The notes: generated by a model from the letters alone, not told the origin. A DNA stretch of 64,000 nt from Neovahlkampfia damariscottae (GCA_016618085.1 JABLTG010000047.1:47401-111400); one strand, 5' to 3'. Shown: positions 1-10,950, numbered from the stretch's first letter. Made by a program: numbers and translations.

Positions 1-584
1 AGTTTCATTGAATATTGGTGAAAAACTATATGAGTCTAAAAATATGAATACAACAACTTATTACATTTTGGTGGTAAAGGTGGACAAAAATTTGGTATTT
101 TTGGAACGTCTTCATCTTCGTTTATATTTCCTGAAGAATTGCTTGTTGGTGGTTGTAATGGTGTTCTATTTTTTATTAAAGGTAATCTAGACCTTTTCTT
201 TTTTGGAAAGTTTGGAATATCTACCATTTTTTAATTCTCTTTTTTTTTTTACCAATATCAAATGTGGTCAAATTATCATGATGATTGAATTGAGAACAAT
301 AGTCAAACAAATCATTAAAGTTAAAATCATAATCTTTCAGAGCTCCTACTACATCATGAAAATTACATTCATTTCTACCACACAAATTGGAATATTCTGC
401 GCTTCTTTCTCCAATTTTTTGTAAGACTATTTTTTCAGTAAATATAAATTAATATACATTTTTGTAGAAGTTCAACCAGAATACTCATAGCATTCTTTCT
501 AATTCCATGATAACCAAGTAAATTACATACATCCGCAATTACTTTTTTAGATGTTTCATTTGCAAATTCTTCTTCTGAGTTCAT
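1..584 (-). CDS. TAF8: TFIID subunit TAF8 (histone-fold), 3' end outside the window
   Basis: Likely subunit 8 of general transcription factor TFIID. Reading leftward from ATG 584-582, exon 1 encodes a bromodomain-associated histone fold (EEFANETSKKVIADV, then LLGYHGIRKNAMSILVELLQ). It continues after a 31-nt intron with KFLQKIGERSAEYS and FHDVVGALKDYDFNFNDL. A second 31-nt intron leads to DIPNFPKKKRS and a PPLPPKYSYSFSPIF segment, which resembles the conserved proline-rich TAF8 motif after the fold. A third intron of about 29 nt (near 36-65) carries the reading frame to the window edge, so the C-terminus is missing. An ATTGG box lies just upstream of the start. The fold and the proline motif in this order favour TAF8 over TAF3. 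Confidence 0.72.
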
Positions 585-640
585 TTGACCAATAATATCA
601 TTCCAAAAAAAAAAAAAATTATTTTATTTCATTGAAAGAA

Positions 641-1278
641 TTAAGTTGAGTGCCTAGATTTCCTTGACATTCTATTCAATTGTTTGTTTACAAAAAAACT
701 TGAGTCATTTAAATCTTGTCTTATTTTTTCCAATTCCTCAATACTTTCAATTGAACTTGAGTTGACTTTACATGATAAATTAAAAATAAATATTCAATTA
801 CTTAAGTTGATATAATAAGGATGAATCAAAATTGTGAATTTGTTCATCAACATTGACTGTATTTTTAAAATATCTATTCCATAGGTTTTTAAAACTGGTA
901 TCATGATTGCTGATATCAAATTTGAAGAAGACTCTGGATTTGTACAAAATGCTATGAGAAAGAGTATTTTCATTTCAGGAAAGAAAGGGATAAATCCATG
1001 AATAACGTAATGAAAAATACTCTCCATTAATAAAAATATTCCTATGAAACTCCTATGAATAAAAGTGAAATATATTTGATTTACCAATATTTCAACCTAA
1101 AGTATGAACATAATATCTAAAAAATCAAACCATTGTTTTGAATAAACCATATTTTCATGTTGAATAGATTTATAAGAATGAAATACAGAATATACAGTGC
1201 AATGAAACCTAATTGTAAAAATAAAAGAAATTCTTACATCACAAAGGATGAGACGAAGCATCTGGTTGCGTAAAACAT
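641..1278 (-). CDS. REEP/DP1/Yop1/HVA22 family ER-shaping protein
   Basis: Predicted reticulon-like membrane protein that shapes ER tubules. The model uses five exons with introns 1209-1237, 1117-1147, 1053-1084 and 766-801, giving 169 residues in one frame. The spliced protein has the TB2/DP1 signature: a short N-terminus, TVYSVFHSYKSIQHEN (family pattern YPaYaSyKAi), then LKYWSFIGIFLLMESIFHYV, FIPFFPEMKILFLIAFC and AIMIPVLKTYGI. A charged tail ends in RKSRHST. The fourth intron ends in AAG rather than TAG and is the least certain junction. ACCAAT sits 6 nt upstream of the ATG. The gene shares strand with TAF8 and lies about 56 nt upstream of it. Family assignment rests on the order of hydrophobic segments and motif spacing. 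Confidence 0.72.
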
Positions 1279-1412
1279 TTTTATTGGTTGGAGATGTAAC
1301 GAAAAAATTCTGTTTTGAAGTTTTTCTAAAATTATTTTAATATTTTCACATAGCAGAGATCAAATTTAAATCCCAGAAAATTGGTCCAATCAAATACCAC
1401 GAACAAATCAAA

Positions 1413-1856
1413 ATGAGTGGAGGTGAGAAAGAAAATTGTTGAATTTAATTTGTCTCTTAGTTTTTAAAAGATTTAGTGTTTTAAATAAAAGGTTAACTAA
1501 AATGAAAACAAATGCGAACAAAGCAGTCTCCTCAATTCCAGAAAAAAGTAAAAGACCAAATAGCACAAAATTAACTTTTTCAAGTGACAAAAGAAGGTGT
1601 TTCAAATTTAAAAGATATGATAATCCTTGAACAAAAATTTGTTCAAGAATATATCAAAGAAAAAATTGGAGGTGTTTCTTATCAATACAAAAAAGCACTT
1701 TTTGATTATGTAAATATATTTAATTATTTTTAACAGTTATTCAAGGTTAAACCAAATTCTCATCCACAACTTTTATTCCTTTTCAATTTTATTTCAGTAG
1801 TTTTTGTGTTCAGCTTTTTCATCAATGGTTTGACACCAAGCATTGAATTAGTTTAG
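1413..1856 (+). CDS. Small protein with one C-terminal membrane segment, function unknown
   Basis: Not recognised. Four exons (introns 1423-1460, 1548-1584 and 1710-1736, the last 27 nt) give 113 residues. The N-terminal half is basic (MSGVFKRFSVLNKRL). A middle part KDMIILEQKFVQEYIKEKIGG looks amphipathic. The C-terminus LLFLFNFISVVFVFSFFING is a single membrane-spanning segment followed by about eight residues, so it could be a tail-anchored or mitochondrial inner-membrane protein. The upstream region has GGTCCAATCAAAT about 25 nt before the ATG, the same box seen at other genes here. The exon lengths restore one frame, which supports the model, but the second intron acceptor (CAAG) is not the usual TAG. 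Confidence 0.5.
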
Positions 1857-2047
1857 AAAAATTCAAAATAAATACTTTATTTCAAATAAATCTCAGAACA
1901 GAAATCTTAAAACAAAATTGAATAATTACTGAGAAAACTCAAAAGAAAATTGAAAAAAAAAAAACTTCAGGTTGATTGGCTAACTATAAATCACTTTTGA
2001 TTGATGTGTGACCAATCAATTTTCTTCAATTTGTTAAACAAACAAAC

Positions 2048-5000
2048 ATGAAAGTAATTACACTTTGCGTCTTGGCTTTACTCATTGTGTATTCTTTTGC
2101 GTTGTCACCAATTCAATATGGTACCTATGGTCCTAACAAAATATTTTGTTCCGTAACTTGTGGTTCAGATGGCCAACACAAAACAAACAAAAAATACATG
2201 TTCGATTCTCCTGAATACAAAGTAACATTTTATCTTCTAAAAATTATTTAGAGTTTATACAAAGAAGTTTGTAAGGGAAATTCTTGCAAAACTTGTGAAG
2301 AAGTTCTTAAAAGATCAAAAGGCAGAGTACCACAAAATGATTTGGATAAACTTGCTTCAGAAATATCAAGAGTCTGTGGTTCTAAGCCTCAAAAACCTCA
2401 AAAACCTCAAAAACCGCAAAAACCTCAAAAACCTCCTGTGTTTAACAAAAAAAAATATTTCAAGAGGAGATACTCAACTAATACTTTATCGGTTCACAAA
2501 ACAAGAGTACCTGACCATAGATGTGTTTGTGGTTCAAGTTATTCTCCTGTTTGTTCTATTTCAGGAAGAACCTATTCAAATGCTTGTTTTGCAAATTGTT
2601 TCAAAGATCCAATCAAAAAAAATGGAATATGTTTCAAAGTAAAACAAAACAAAAAAACAGCTTGTCAAATGAAAGCTTTTGGAAAATTTGGACAAAGAAA
2701 ACATTGTTGTACATGGATTCAAGAAGGAAAATCAAAATTGAATCTTAGATGTAAATGGTCTGGAGTTGCAAAATTCAAATTTATGATGAATCGTTGTCAT
2801 TGGAAAAGAATAGACAAACACACTCATCAAAAATATTGTTGTTCATGGATTAGACACCAAAAAGGAGACAAAAAAGTTGATCAACCAAAAAAATGTCAAT
2901 TTATTGGTAAACCACTTCAAAAATCTTCAAAACAAGGTTGTATTTTCAAAAAATATGGAAAATATGGAAAAAGAAGATACTGTTGCAAAAATACAAAATC
3001 TTGTAAAAGTGGAAAATGCTCAATGAGACCATTTTGTTCTTATAAAGGAAAAGTTTATTTATCAAAAGTTATCTCTGCATGTAGATGGTTACAACAAGGA
3101 AATACAAAAAGAAGACAATGTTGTCAGTATCTTTTGAAGTATACACATCCATACAAAAAATCTTTGACAAACAAAAAATTATTGAAGTGTAAATTTGTTG
3201 GAAAAAGAATCTTAAAAGTTGCAAAAAGAAATTGTTCATGGAAAAGATTTGGAAAGAATGCAAAAAGAAAACATTGCTGTCAATGGAAGAAAGTTTGTAA
3301 TCATTCAACTTGTTATCTTAAAAATGTCAACTGTAAATGGGTTGGTTGTGTAAAACACAGAAAAGTTCATAAAAGGTGTTCAAGATCAAATCATGGAACT
3401 GTGTGTTGCACAATTAAAAAATCATGTTTGTGTAACAGATGTAAAGTTGTTCATAGATCTTGTTCAATTAAAAGAGTAGGAAGAAGAAGAACAACCAAAT
3501 CACCAGTCAAAACAAAGACACATGTCAAATGTCATTGGAAGTTATACAACAAAAATCTCAAAAGAAGAATGTGTTGCACTTATAAACAAAAATGTTTTGG
3601 AAAACGTTGTAGTAAAAGAAAACTTGTATCATGTCGTTTCCATGGTGATGTAATGTTGAATCCAACATTAAAATGCAAATGGAAAAAACTTTCACCACAA
3701 CATTATAGAAAATTATGTTGCTCAAAAAAATGCTCAAATTGTCGAACAAAATGCCAATACAGAGGACCATTTGTCATCAGAAAAACAAAGACTACTTGTC
3801 ATAAAAGAAAATATTTTTCAAAAACAGCCACAAGACAAAGATGTTGTTCATGGACAGATGTTTGTGTTGGAAAGAAAAAATGTATTCCAGTAAACATTAA
3901 ATGTAAATGGAGTGGAAAAGTTACAAGAAAATTTGCACAAAAACAATGCAAATGGTCAAAGAATGGATTTGGAAAATTACAAGTTCAATGTTGTCATTGG
4001 AAAAATGTTTGTGTTGGAAAAGTTTGCAAACGTGAAAATAAAAAATGCAATTTTGTTGGTAAAATGTTAAGAGTTACAAGAGGTGCTTCATGCAAATTAA
4101 GAAGAATAGGAAAATATACTTTAAGAAGACAATGTTGTGTTCATAAAAGAGCTTGTCATGGAAAACATTGCACAACAAAACATTTAAAATGTGTCAACAA
4201 AGGACCAATAATTGCTTTTAAACATATTCGTAAATGCAAAAAATCAGCAAAAGGAAATAAAGTCTGCAATTCAATTGTTCAAAGATGTACAAATAACAAA
4301 TGTAAAGTTGACAACAAAATCAAAACAATTTATAACAAATCATGCAAAAAATTGAAATCAGGAAAAAGAAGATGTTGTAGATCAATTAGAAAATGTGTCA
4401 ACAAAAAATGTGGAAAAAAAGTTACAAAATGCAAAACATCAAAAGCATACTTTAGACAAGTTGGAGGTGAAAAATGCAAATTCAAATATTTTGGAAAAGG
4501 AAAGAAAAGACAACATTGTTGCAAAACTGTTCAATTTTGTTCACCAAATTCATCAGCTACTTCATGTAACAAAAAGAAACAATGTAGATGGGTTGGTAAA
4601 TCAAAGATTGTTGGAAAGATTTATTTAAGAAAAAAAAGAAAATGTTCAACAAGTGGAAACAAAAATATTTGTTGTACCGAACTTTTAAAATGTAACAAAT
4701 TCAGATGTATTTCACTCAAAAGTTCATGTCATGTTTCAAGAACAAAAAAAAGAGTATTCCTCAAAAACTTAAAATGTTCAGTTAAGAAAGGAATTACTAT
4801 CAAATCATTCAAAAACTCAAAATTTGTACATCCATTTGAAGATGCTTGGTTATTATTCTCCACAAAATTAGGTTCAGTGGCAATTAAAAATAAAAGAGTT
4901 GGAAAAACTGTCAAAGCAGTGGGTTTTTCAATTAAATCTGGAAAAACAACAATTGAAATACTTTCATCAAAATATGCTTTGATAAACAAAAGACACATTA

Positions 5001-5299
5001 TTTCAACAAAGAAATTCAAAATTCACAATGTTTCTGTTATAAAACATGGATCAACTGTACATGTTGCATTCAAAGGAGAAGCTACAATGAGAGTTAAATT
5101 TGGAAAACAATCAATTAAAAGAATGAACATTGCTGTTTCAAAAGTAATACCACAAAATATTAGAGGTTTATGTTCAGCTGAAGAAAAAATGAAAAAATCA
5201 AATAATTTATTTGTTGATTCAAAATGTTCACCTTCAACAATTGACCAATTTATTAAAGTTTGTCACAAAAATATTGCGTGTGTTTTAAGAAGATGCTAA
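2048..5299 (+). CDS. Secreted Kazal-type, lysine/cysteine-rich repeat protein
   Basis: A 1,073-residue predicted secreted protein. Exon 1 encodes a clear signal peptide (hydrophobic core LCVLALLIVYSFA). A 30-nt intron (2222-2251) follows codon 58. Order of parts: a Cys-containing N-terminal module, a KPQ repeat linker near residues 101-117, one Kazal-like domain (CVCGSSYSPVCS, then GRTYSNAC), and about 15 degenerate modules of about 50 residues built on the pattern CKW.GK, C.WKR.GK, (K/R)..CC.WK.VC.GK.C, with 14 CC pairs. The last about 190 residues are different: few cysteines, beta-rich, ending with an IRGLCS motif and four more Cys, faintly like a von Willebrand D domain. The repeats are strongly basic. 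I know no named family for them. Extracellular, wall or cyst, or antimicrobial roles are guesses. AATAAA follows the stop; ACCAATCAAT lies about 30 nt upstream of the ATG. Confidence 0.8.
2388..2438 (+). repeat. 9-bp tandem repeat coding for the KPQ linker
   Basis: About five tandem copies of CCTCAAAAA (one with CCG) in phase with the reading frame encode Lys-Pro-Gln repeats between the N-terminal module and the Kazal-like domain of the secreted protein. Length variation would change the linker only. Confidence 0.85.
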
Positions 5300-5316
5300 A
5301 GAAAAACTCTTTGAAC

Positions 5317-5322
5317 AATAAA
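5317..5322 (+). terminator. AATAAA polyadenylation signal of the secreted protein gene
   Basis: AATAAA begins 18 nt after the TAA stop (5297-5299) and about 75 nt before the next start codon, in the only non-coding gap between these two same-strand genes. Canonical position for a eukaryotic poly(A) signal. Confidence 0.6.
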
Positions 5323-5395
5323 AGTTATTTTTAAAATACCTTCATTTTATTTATCCAATCATCGTTCTAACACTCTAAACCAAACAAAAACAGAA

Positions 5396-7268
5396 ATGAG
5401 TAATCAAGAATATTTGAATGTACCAAACTTTGATGAAGATGAATCACCTTTGTCACCAACAAGAGAACATTCAAATGCACAACTATTAGCAGAGTTTAAA
5501 AAAAGTTCACAAAGAAAAAGGAGTTATGAAAATTTAGATTTATTTTTTCAAAGAGTATATCAATACTTTATTGAAAAAGGGTTTTTATGTGTTGTATCTT
5601 TGAGAATAACCAAATTATTGTATTTTTTTTTTTTTTTTTTAATGTCATCCTAGGAGAACAGTTGTGATTTTAATTTTATTTAATTTTATATTTTTAATTA
5701 TAAATTGGAGTAATATAAGAGAATGTAAATCAAATGAATGTTTTAATTCAATTTCAAATATATTTTTACCTTCACTTTCATTATATAAATGGTTCATACA
5801 AATTTGTTCTCTATTTTTAATTGGATATTTTATTTATCAAATTATTAAATATTTTAAAGAAATTAAGAACTTTTATTCAATAAAAAAGTTTTATAATGAA
5901 GATTTAAAAATAGATGAAGATGAAATGAGAACAATTGAATGGAGTGAAATTATTGATAAAATTGTAAAAATACAAGATGTTATGAAATTATCAACACATA
6001 AAAAGTTAACATCTTTAGACATTTTAAATAGAATAATGAGAAAAGAGAATTATTTAATTGGTTTATTTGATAAAAATGTATTGAATTTATTTTCATCAAA
6101 TGATGAAATGGGTGTTGATGATGTTGGTATTGGTATTGGTGACACATCAAACCCAAACTCAAACTCAAACTCAAATTCATCCAATCAATTCTTATCTAAA
6201 TCATTATTATATAATTTAAAATTAATTTTAAATTTTACATTAGAAGAAGATGAATTTTTAATTAAAAAGGATTTAAAAGTTGAGAATTTGAAATATTTTA
6301 TTTTTAAATTAATCATTTTAAATTTAATATTATCACCATTCATATTTTTATATATTTTATTTGAAAACTTTTTAAAATATTTTATTGAATATAAGAATTC
6401 CAATTTATTTACTCAAAGTATATTATTTAATAGAAAATGGACAAGATTATCAAAATGGAAATTAAGACAATATAACGAATTAGATCATTATTTTAGATTT
6501 CGTTTAAATACATCACATAAATTATCAATTGAATATTTAAATCAATTTCCAAATCAATTTCTTTCAATTATTTTCAAATTTTTGAGTTTCTTTTTTTCGT
6601 CAATTTCAACTTTAATTTTATTATTTTCCCTTTTTCAAAATAATTTATTTAATTTTACCATTTTTGGAAATAATTTATTTTATTATTTGACTTTATTTTT
6701 AATATTTTCAAACATTTCAAAGAATTCAATTATTGAAAAAAATGAAAATTTTGATCCAAATAAAAAATTAAATGAAATTATGAAAATAATTGAATTTGAA
6801 CCAAATCATTGGAAAAATAAAGCACATAAATCAATAGTAAAAAATGAATTTGAATCAATGTTTCAATTTCATTGGAAGATTTTCTTTTATGAAATTTTTT
6901 CAATATTTTTGACTCCTTATATTTTATACACTTCAATTTTACCTTCAACTCAGAATATTTTAAAATTTTTAAAAGAATCAACTATTGAAATTAAAGGTGT
7001 TGGACATGTATGCATTTACTCTGCTTTTAATGTAAAAAATAAAATTGATGAAAAATTAGATGAAAAATTAGAAAATTCAATTCATAATTTTAATTCTCAT
7101 TATAGTCAAATGAATCAAACAGAACAACAAGAAGAAGAAGAAGAAGAAGAAAATGAACCATCAACTCCTGAGAATTTAGATGATACAAATTTAAATTTTG
7201 TAAAACTTAAAGATATGGAAAAGACAAATGAAATATTCATTGATTTAGATGAAAAAAATGATGAATAA
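5396..7268 (+). CDS. ATG9: Autophagy-related protein 9 (ATG9) lipid scramblase
   Basis: Multi-spanning membrane protein of autophagosome formation, 612 residues, one 34-nt intron (5620-5653). The N-terminus has the family start of the core, NLDLFFQRVYQYFIEKGF. Membrane segments and the ATG9 core motifs follow: WTRLSKWKLRQYNELDHYF, YLNQFPNQFLS, HWKNKAHKSIVKNEF, MFQFHWKIFFYEIFSIFLTP and the highly conserved end EIKGVGHVCIYSAF. The C-terminal tail is acidic with a GAA-coded Glu tract. In known ATG9 the trimer scrambles phospholipids delivered by ATG2; here function is inferred from the core only. ATCCAATCA lies about 40 nt upstream of the ATG. ATG101, another autophagy gene, lies at 23360. Confidence 0.92.
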
Positions 7269-7297
7269 AAATGTATAAAAATAAAACAAGTTTTTTT

Positions 7298-7897
7298 TTA
7301 ATTTTCAAAATTTTGAAGTTCTACTTGAAGAAGTTCATGAACTTTTGCCAAGGAATTTCTTTGAAGGTCAGGTAACAATTCATTAAATGTTTGATCATAA
7401 TCAGTTGGTTTTTCACCATAACTATGCTTTTTTATTTTTTTAAAAAAAAAAAAATATAAACTTCTTACCATCATCATGTAGATCAAACCAAATCCTACAA
7501 AGTGTTGCAATACTTTTGAGTATTTCTTTTTTTTATCTTCTTGTTTCAGTTCTCTTCTGAACAATCTTGAAATTGGATTTTCAAACACTACGTTGTATAA
7601 AAATTCCATGAATATTCCTGCAACACTATTGGTTGATTTTGTTCAATAATTAAATTACAGTTCAAAGGTTACCTTGGATTCAAGAAAAAAAATTTGAATA
7701 GTAAGCTGAAAAAGCGAAAAGAAAAACCTGTTCTCCCTCCAAAAAGAATTCTAACTCACAAAATATTGATTTAAACTATGGTGTTCGTGAAATATTGAAC
7801 TAGAATCTGAAAAGTATGATGAATTTTCTTTTAAATTATAGAATCTTGGAAGTATTTCTTTTGTTTCTAAATTTTGTAACTTATATTTGTTATGCAT
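7298..7897 (-). CDS. Probable membrane protein, unknown function, with an apparent frame break
   Basis: Not recognised. The 3' part is clear: exon 7445-7609 and an exon ending at 7298, separated by an intron starting GTAAGAAG, encode a C-terminus ending ELLQVELQNFEN. Upstream, an exon after a GTAACC...CCAATAG intron reads ILFGGRTGFSFRFF, then SLLFKFFFLNPS, then VAGIFMEFLYNVVFENP: hydrophobic and coherent. A 5' open frame from ATG 7897 ends SIFHEHHSLNQYFVS at TAG 7753-7751. This frame and the ILFGG frame are offset by one base around 7750, and I found no intron that joins them. Either one base is wrong in the sequence or the gene starts at 7609. GGATTGGTTTTC lies upstream of ATG 7897. No family could be named. 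Confidence 0.4.
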
Positions 7898-8148
7898 TTA
7901 TTTGAATTTGTGATTTTTTGTCATTTTTTGAAAACCAATCCAAAGCAGTGAAAAGGGAATTAGATTCGTCAAAAAGACTGTTGAGATTGGTCATATTTTT
8001 CAAAATAAATCATTCATAAATTGACTAAAGAATTTGTTTAAAATGAGACCAATCAATGATAGTTATACAATTACAATTTAATTGGTCTATTTCCAACAGT
8101 AAACAACTCAAAAGGACTTTTTGAGTTTTAGAAGTAACAAAAACGTAA

Positions 8149-9342
8149 ATGCTTTCAAAAACCAAAACCAATGGTACTCATCTGGAAAAAGAAAAACCTG
8201 AAATAAAAATAGAAACAGAAAGAAAAAGAGAGGAAGAAAAAAGAACAGAAAAAAAGAACGAAAAAAGGAAACAAGAAGATGAAAGAAAAAGTGAAAGAAA
8301 ATCCGAAAAAAAGAGAGAAGAAGAAAGAAAAAGGAAAAAAGAAAATATTGAGGGATGTTCTGAAAAAAAGAAAAAAGAAATATTAATTATTTCTTCATTA
8401 ACCAAAGAAGTTGTTTCACTTCTCAGGAGTATATTTATGATGAAAAAAGATGTATTTGAAATTGAAGAACCATATATATTTGATTATAATTCAGTTGAAT
8501 ATTGGATACATACCGTAAATACTTGTTATACTTAAATTAAAACAAATAGGTAAAAGTGATATAAATTAATTTATAAATAGGTTGATGGTAAAGATAGTGT
8601 AACAAAAAGACAAAATTTGATGAAACAATTTTTATTTAAAGAGAATGGAATCATTTATTTTTTATTTTCCTATACTGATTTTAATAGTTTAGAAAATATA
8701 ATGAAAATATATTTTAAAGAAGTAGATCAATTATCAAAAGAAGAAGAATTTCATAAAAAATTAAATTTCATGTTATTAGTTCATGTTGATTTAAATAAAA
8801 TAACAAAAACATTAATAAAAATGGCAAGAAGTCAATTAGAAGAATTTCCAAGTTTTAAAGATCGTACTTGTATTGAATACAATTCAAAATTACATTTGAA
8901 TATAAAAACTATTTTTGATCAATTAGAGTTTTATGAAGAAAATGGTTCAAATTTATTGGAAAATCAACAAAATCAATTGAAAATTAAAAAGTCAGTATTT
9001 CCAAAATTATTTTCAAAAAAGAAATCAAATATTAATTTTATTTATATTTCTGACAATTTCTTAAAAAAAAAGGGAGATATTAAAAAAGAAGAATCTACAA
9101 AAAAGAGTAATCATGATTTGATTGGTTCAGATAAAAAGGAAAATGAATTACAAATTGATGATCCGACAGAAAATGATTTGATTACAACATTTACTGCAGG
9201 ATTAACTGATTTAACAGATGATGTTACATCAGAGTATGATCATGAAGATGATCATGATCTAGATACAATGAGATCGGATATTAAAGGAATTGATGATGAT
9301 TATTCAATTGCAAGATCACCAGAAAATTCAGAATTAGCATAA
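8149..9342 (+). CDS. Degenerate Ras-like small GTPase (probable pseudo-GTPase)
   Basis: 375 residues after removal of 8515-8580. The N-terminal 75 residues are a Lys/Glu-rich coiled or disordered segment. A Ras-like fold seems to follow: KEILIISSLTKEVVSLLRS in place of the GxxxxGK(S/T) P-loop, YWIHTVDGKDSV in place of WDTAGQE, IIYFLFSYTDFNSLENI in place of the ILVFDVTDxxSFENI strand and helix, and FMLLVHVDLN in place of NKxD. None of the nucleotide-binding consensus residues is intact, so GTP binding is unlikely. The C-terminal about 110 residues are acidic and have no CaaX or Cys-Cys prenylation end. The assignment rests on the order of these relics and is moderate; the gene itself is secure. 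ATTGG occurs about 60 nt upstream. Confidence 0.5.
8515..8580 (+). other. Two back-to-back introns or a recursive splice site
   Basis: The segment between the two coding exons reads as GTAAATAC...ACAAATAG (8515-8549, 35 nt) directly followed by GTAAAAGT...ATAAATAG (8550-8580, 31 nt). Each half alone has the length and ends of a normal intron of this genome, and no coding base lies between them. Removal of all 66 nt keeps the frame. Confidence 0.6.
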
Positions 9343-9741
9343 ATTTACAAGAAGAGAAAAAATAATAAAATTTTGTGTACTTTATTTAACGAGCTAATGA
9401 ATCTCCTTTTTCAGGTTCATTTCAAATCCAAAATTGAACCAAAACTCAAAATTCAAATTCAATCAAAATCAAATCAAACAAATTGAAATACGATACATTA
9501 ATTCATCCTTAACACTCTTACAATTTTGCTAACCATTTCAATTTAAATTGATAGAAATTGAACCAAACCTAAACAAGCTCACTAGCCTATGACAAATCAT
9601 TCAATTTAAAAATATTATCAAAATCTTATTTCCTAAAAAAATGCAAAAAATCACAAGAATCAAAAGAATGTTCAGAAGAACCAACAAAAGCAAAAAAAAA
9701 AAATCTATTTTTTCATAGTTTATAGTACTTACACATAGTTA
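9343..9741. other. Gene-free interval between convergent genes
   Basis: AATAAA occurs near 9361-9366 shortly after the stop of the Ras-like gene. The rest is A/C-rich on the + strand with many CAAATC/CAAAATC runs and poly(A). I see no open frame with intron signals, RNA gene or repeat unit. Confidence 0.5.
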
Positions 9742-10830
9742 TCAATAATCTCCAAATGGAATATAATCATATGTTGAATTAAATGATGCATTCATGGATG
9801 AATGTAATGAATCAAAGGATGATGAAAAATTATCTAACAAATCATTTTCTTTTTTCTCTAAATTAAAAATTTCATTATCATCATCGGAATCAATTTCATC
9901 TTTTTTTACAATATCATTTACATCTTCAACTTTATCACTCTTTTCAAATGAAATTTGAATCTATTTTTTTTTGTTATTTTTTGTTCCAATGTTTTTCTTA
10001 CTTTTCTTAAATCTTCAAATTTACTGATTGAATAATCACCTTTTGAGAAATGGTTTCCATTCACTCTTGATGGTAATCTTAGGTTTAGAACAATATAATA
10101 AATTTTTACATCCTAAAAAATTAGTTAGTCAAAGTGTATCTTCTTACAAATCATTTCTTGTGAGTTAAAAATTAATAAAATGGAATGGTCTTACATCTCA
10201 CTTCTATTTAAAATGAATTTAAAAATATTATCTTACATGTCATCAATACTTCCAACTTTTACTTTTTCTTCTTTGCTATTGTAAAGTTAAACTATTTTTT
10301 TTTTGAATTTTACATTTCATCTTGGATCATTTCACTAAAAATCTTTTAAATATTAAATTTATCTTACTCTTCTTCTTCTTCATCTATTTTTTTTTCATAA
10401 ACTGTTTCATAAAGTTGTTTATAACTTCTAATTTGTCTGGTTGCTTTCTTCAACATACACTTTTCTAAATGAGGGGCATATCTACTTGAAGCTACTGACC
10501 TTTCACAATGGTCACATTGAACTCTTTCTTCTTCAACCATTTGAAAGTCTGTATCAAAAATGTCTTTGTACTGTACTTTTTTTTTCTTTTTGCTCAAACT
10601 ATTTTGATATTCTTCAATACAAACCTCAAAACAAATCTCATTAAAAATATCACCAAATAATTCAACACTCTGTATAAAATGAATTCAAAATTATTTCTTC
10701 TTACCATTTGAGGTTTGGTGTTGTTGGACAAAAAATTTATAAGTTCAATCAGTTTTCTTTTTTTGTCTAGTAACATTTTGATATCATTTGAACCCTTTTT
10801 ATTGATGTTTTGGCTATTACTATTCATCAA
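9742..10830 (-). CDS. SGF11: Sgf11/ATXN7L3-like SAGA deubiquitinase-module zinc-finger protein
   Basis: Exon 1 (from ATG 10830) encodes a Lys-rich start and KLIELINFLSNNTKPQM. After a short intron comes SVELFGDIFNEICFEVCIEEY, the N-terminal helix of Sgf11-type proteins, then the zinc finger VQCDHCERSVASSRYAPHLE followed by KCM (C-x2-C...H-x3-C). Family members anchor the SAGA H2B deubiquitinase module. Downstream, minus-strand GTAAG...TAG signals split the gene into many tiny exons (21 nt and two of about 9 nt). Larger exons then encode IYYIVLNLRLPSRVNGN and an acidic C-terminus ending FNSTYDYIPFGDY. The phase of the 9-nt exons does not reach the last open frame cleanly, so either the protein stops early near 10112 or one junction is misread. 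Confidence 0.55.
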
Positions 10831-10950
10831 ACAAAACTTGAATAATTGGTCGACTCAATTTGGTGAACGGTTTACCTTATTGGGAAAAAGATTAATTTCT
10901 CCGAAAAACTTTGATTAAAAGACGAGTTCAAGGAATTATTAAAGACAAAT

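Noticed and set aside
8-424. Short + strand open frames at the left edge
   Set aside because: They lie opposite TAF8, whose minus-strand exons and intron signals explain the sequence better.
2295-2748. Alternative frames inside the secreted protein gene
   Set aside because: No signal peptide or cysteine pattern; the frame with the repeats is continuous over 3 kb and dominates.
7608-7772. Small + strand spliced frame (GYLGFKKKNLNSKLKKRKEK)
   Set aside because: It has a possible intron and a basic tail, but it overlaps the minus-strand membrane-protein exons, which have better intron borders and a longer coherent product.
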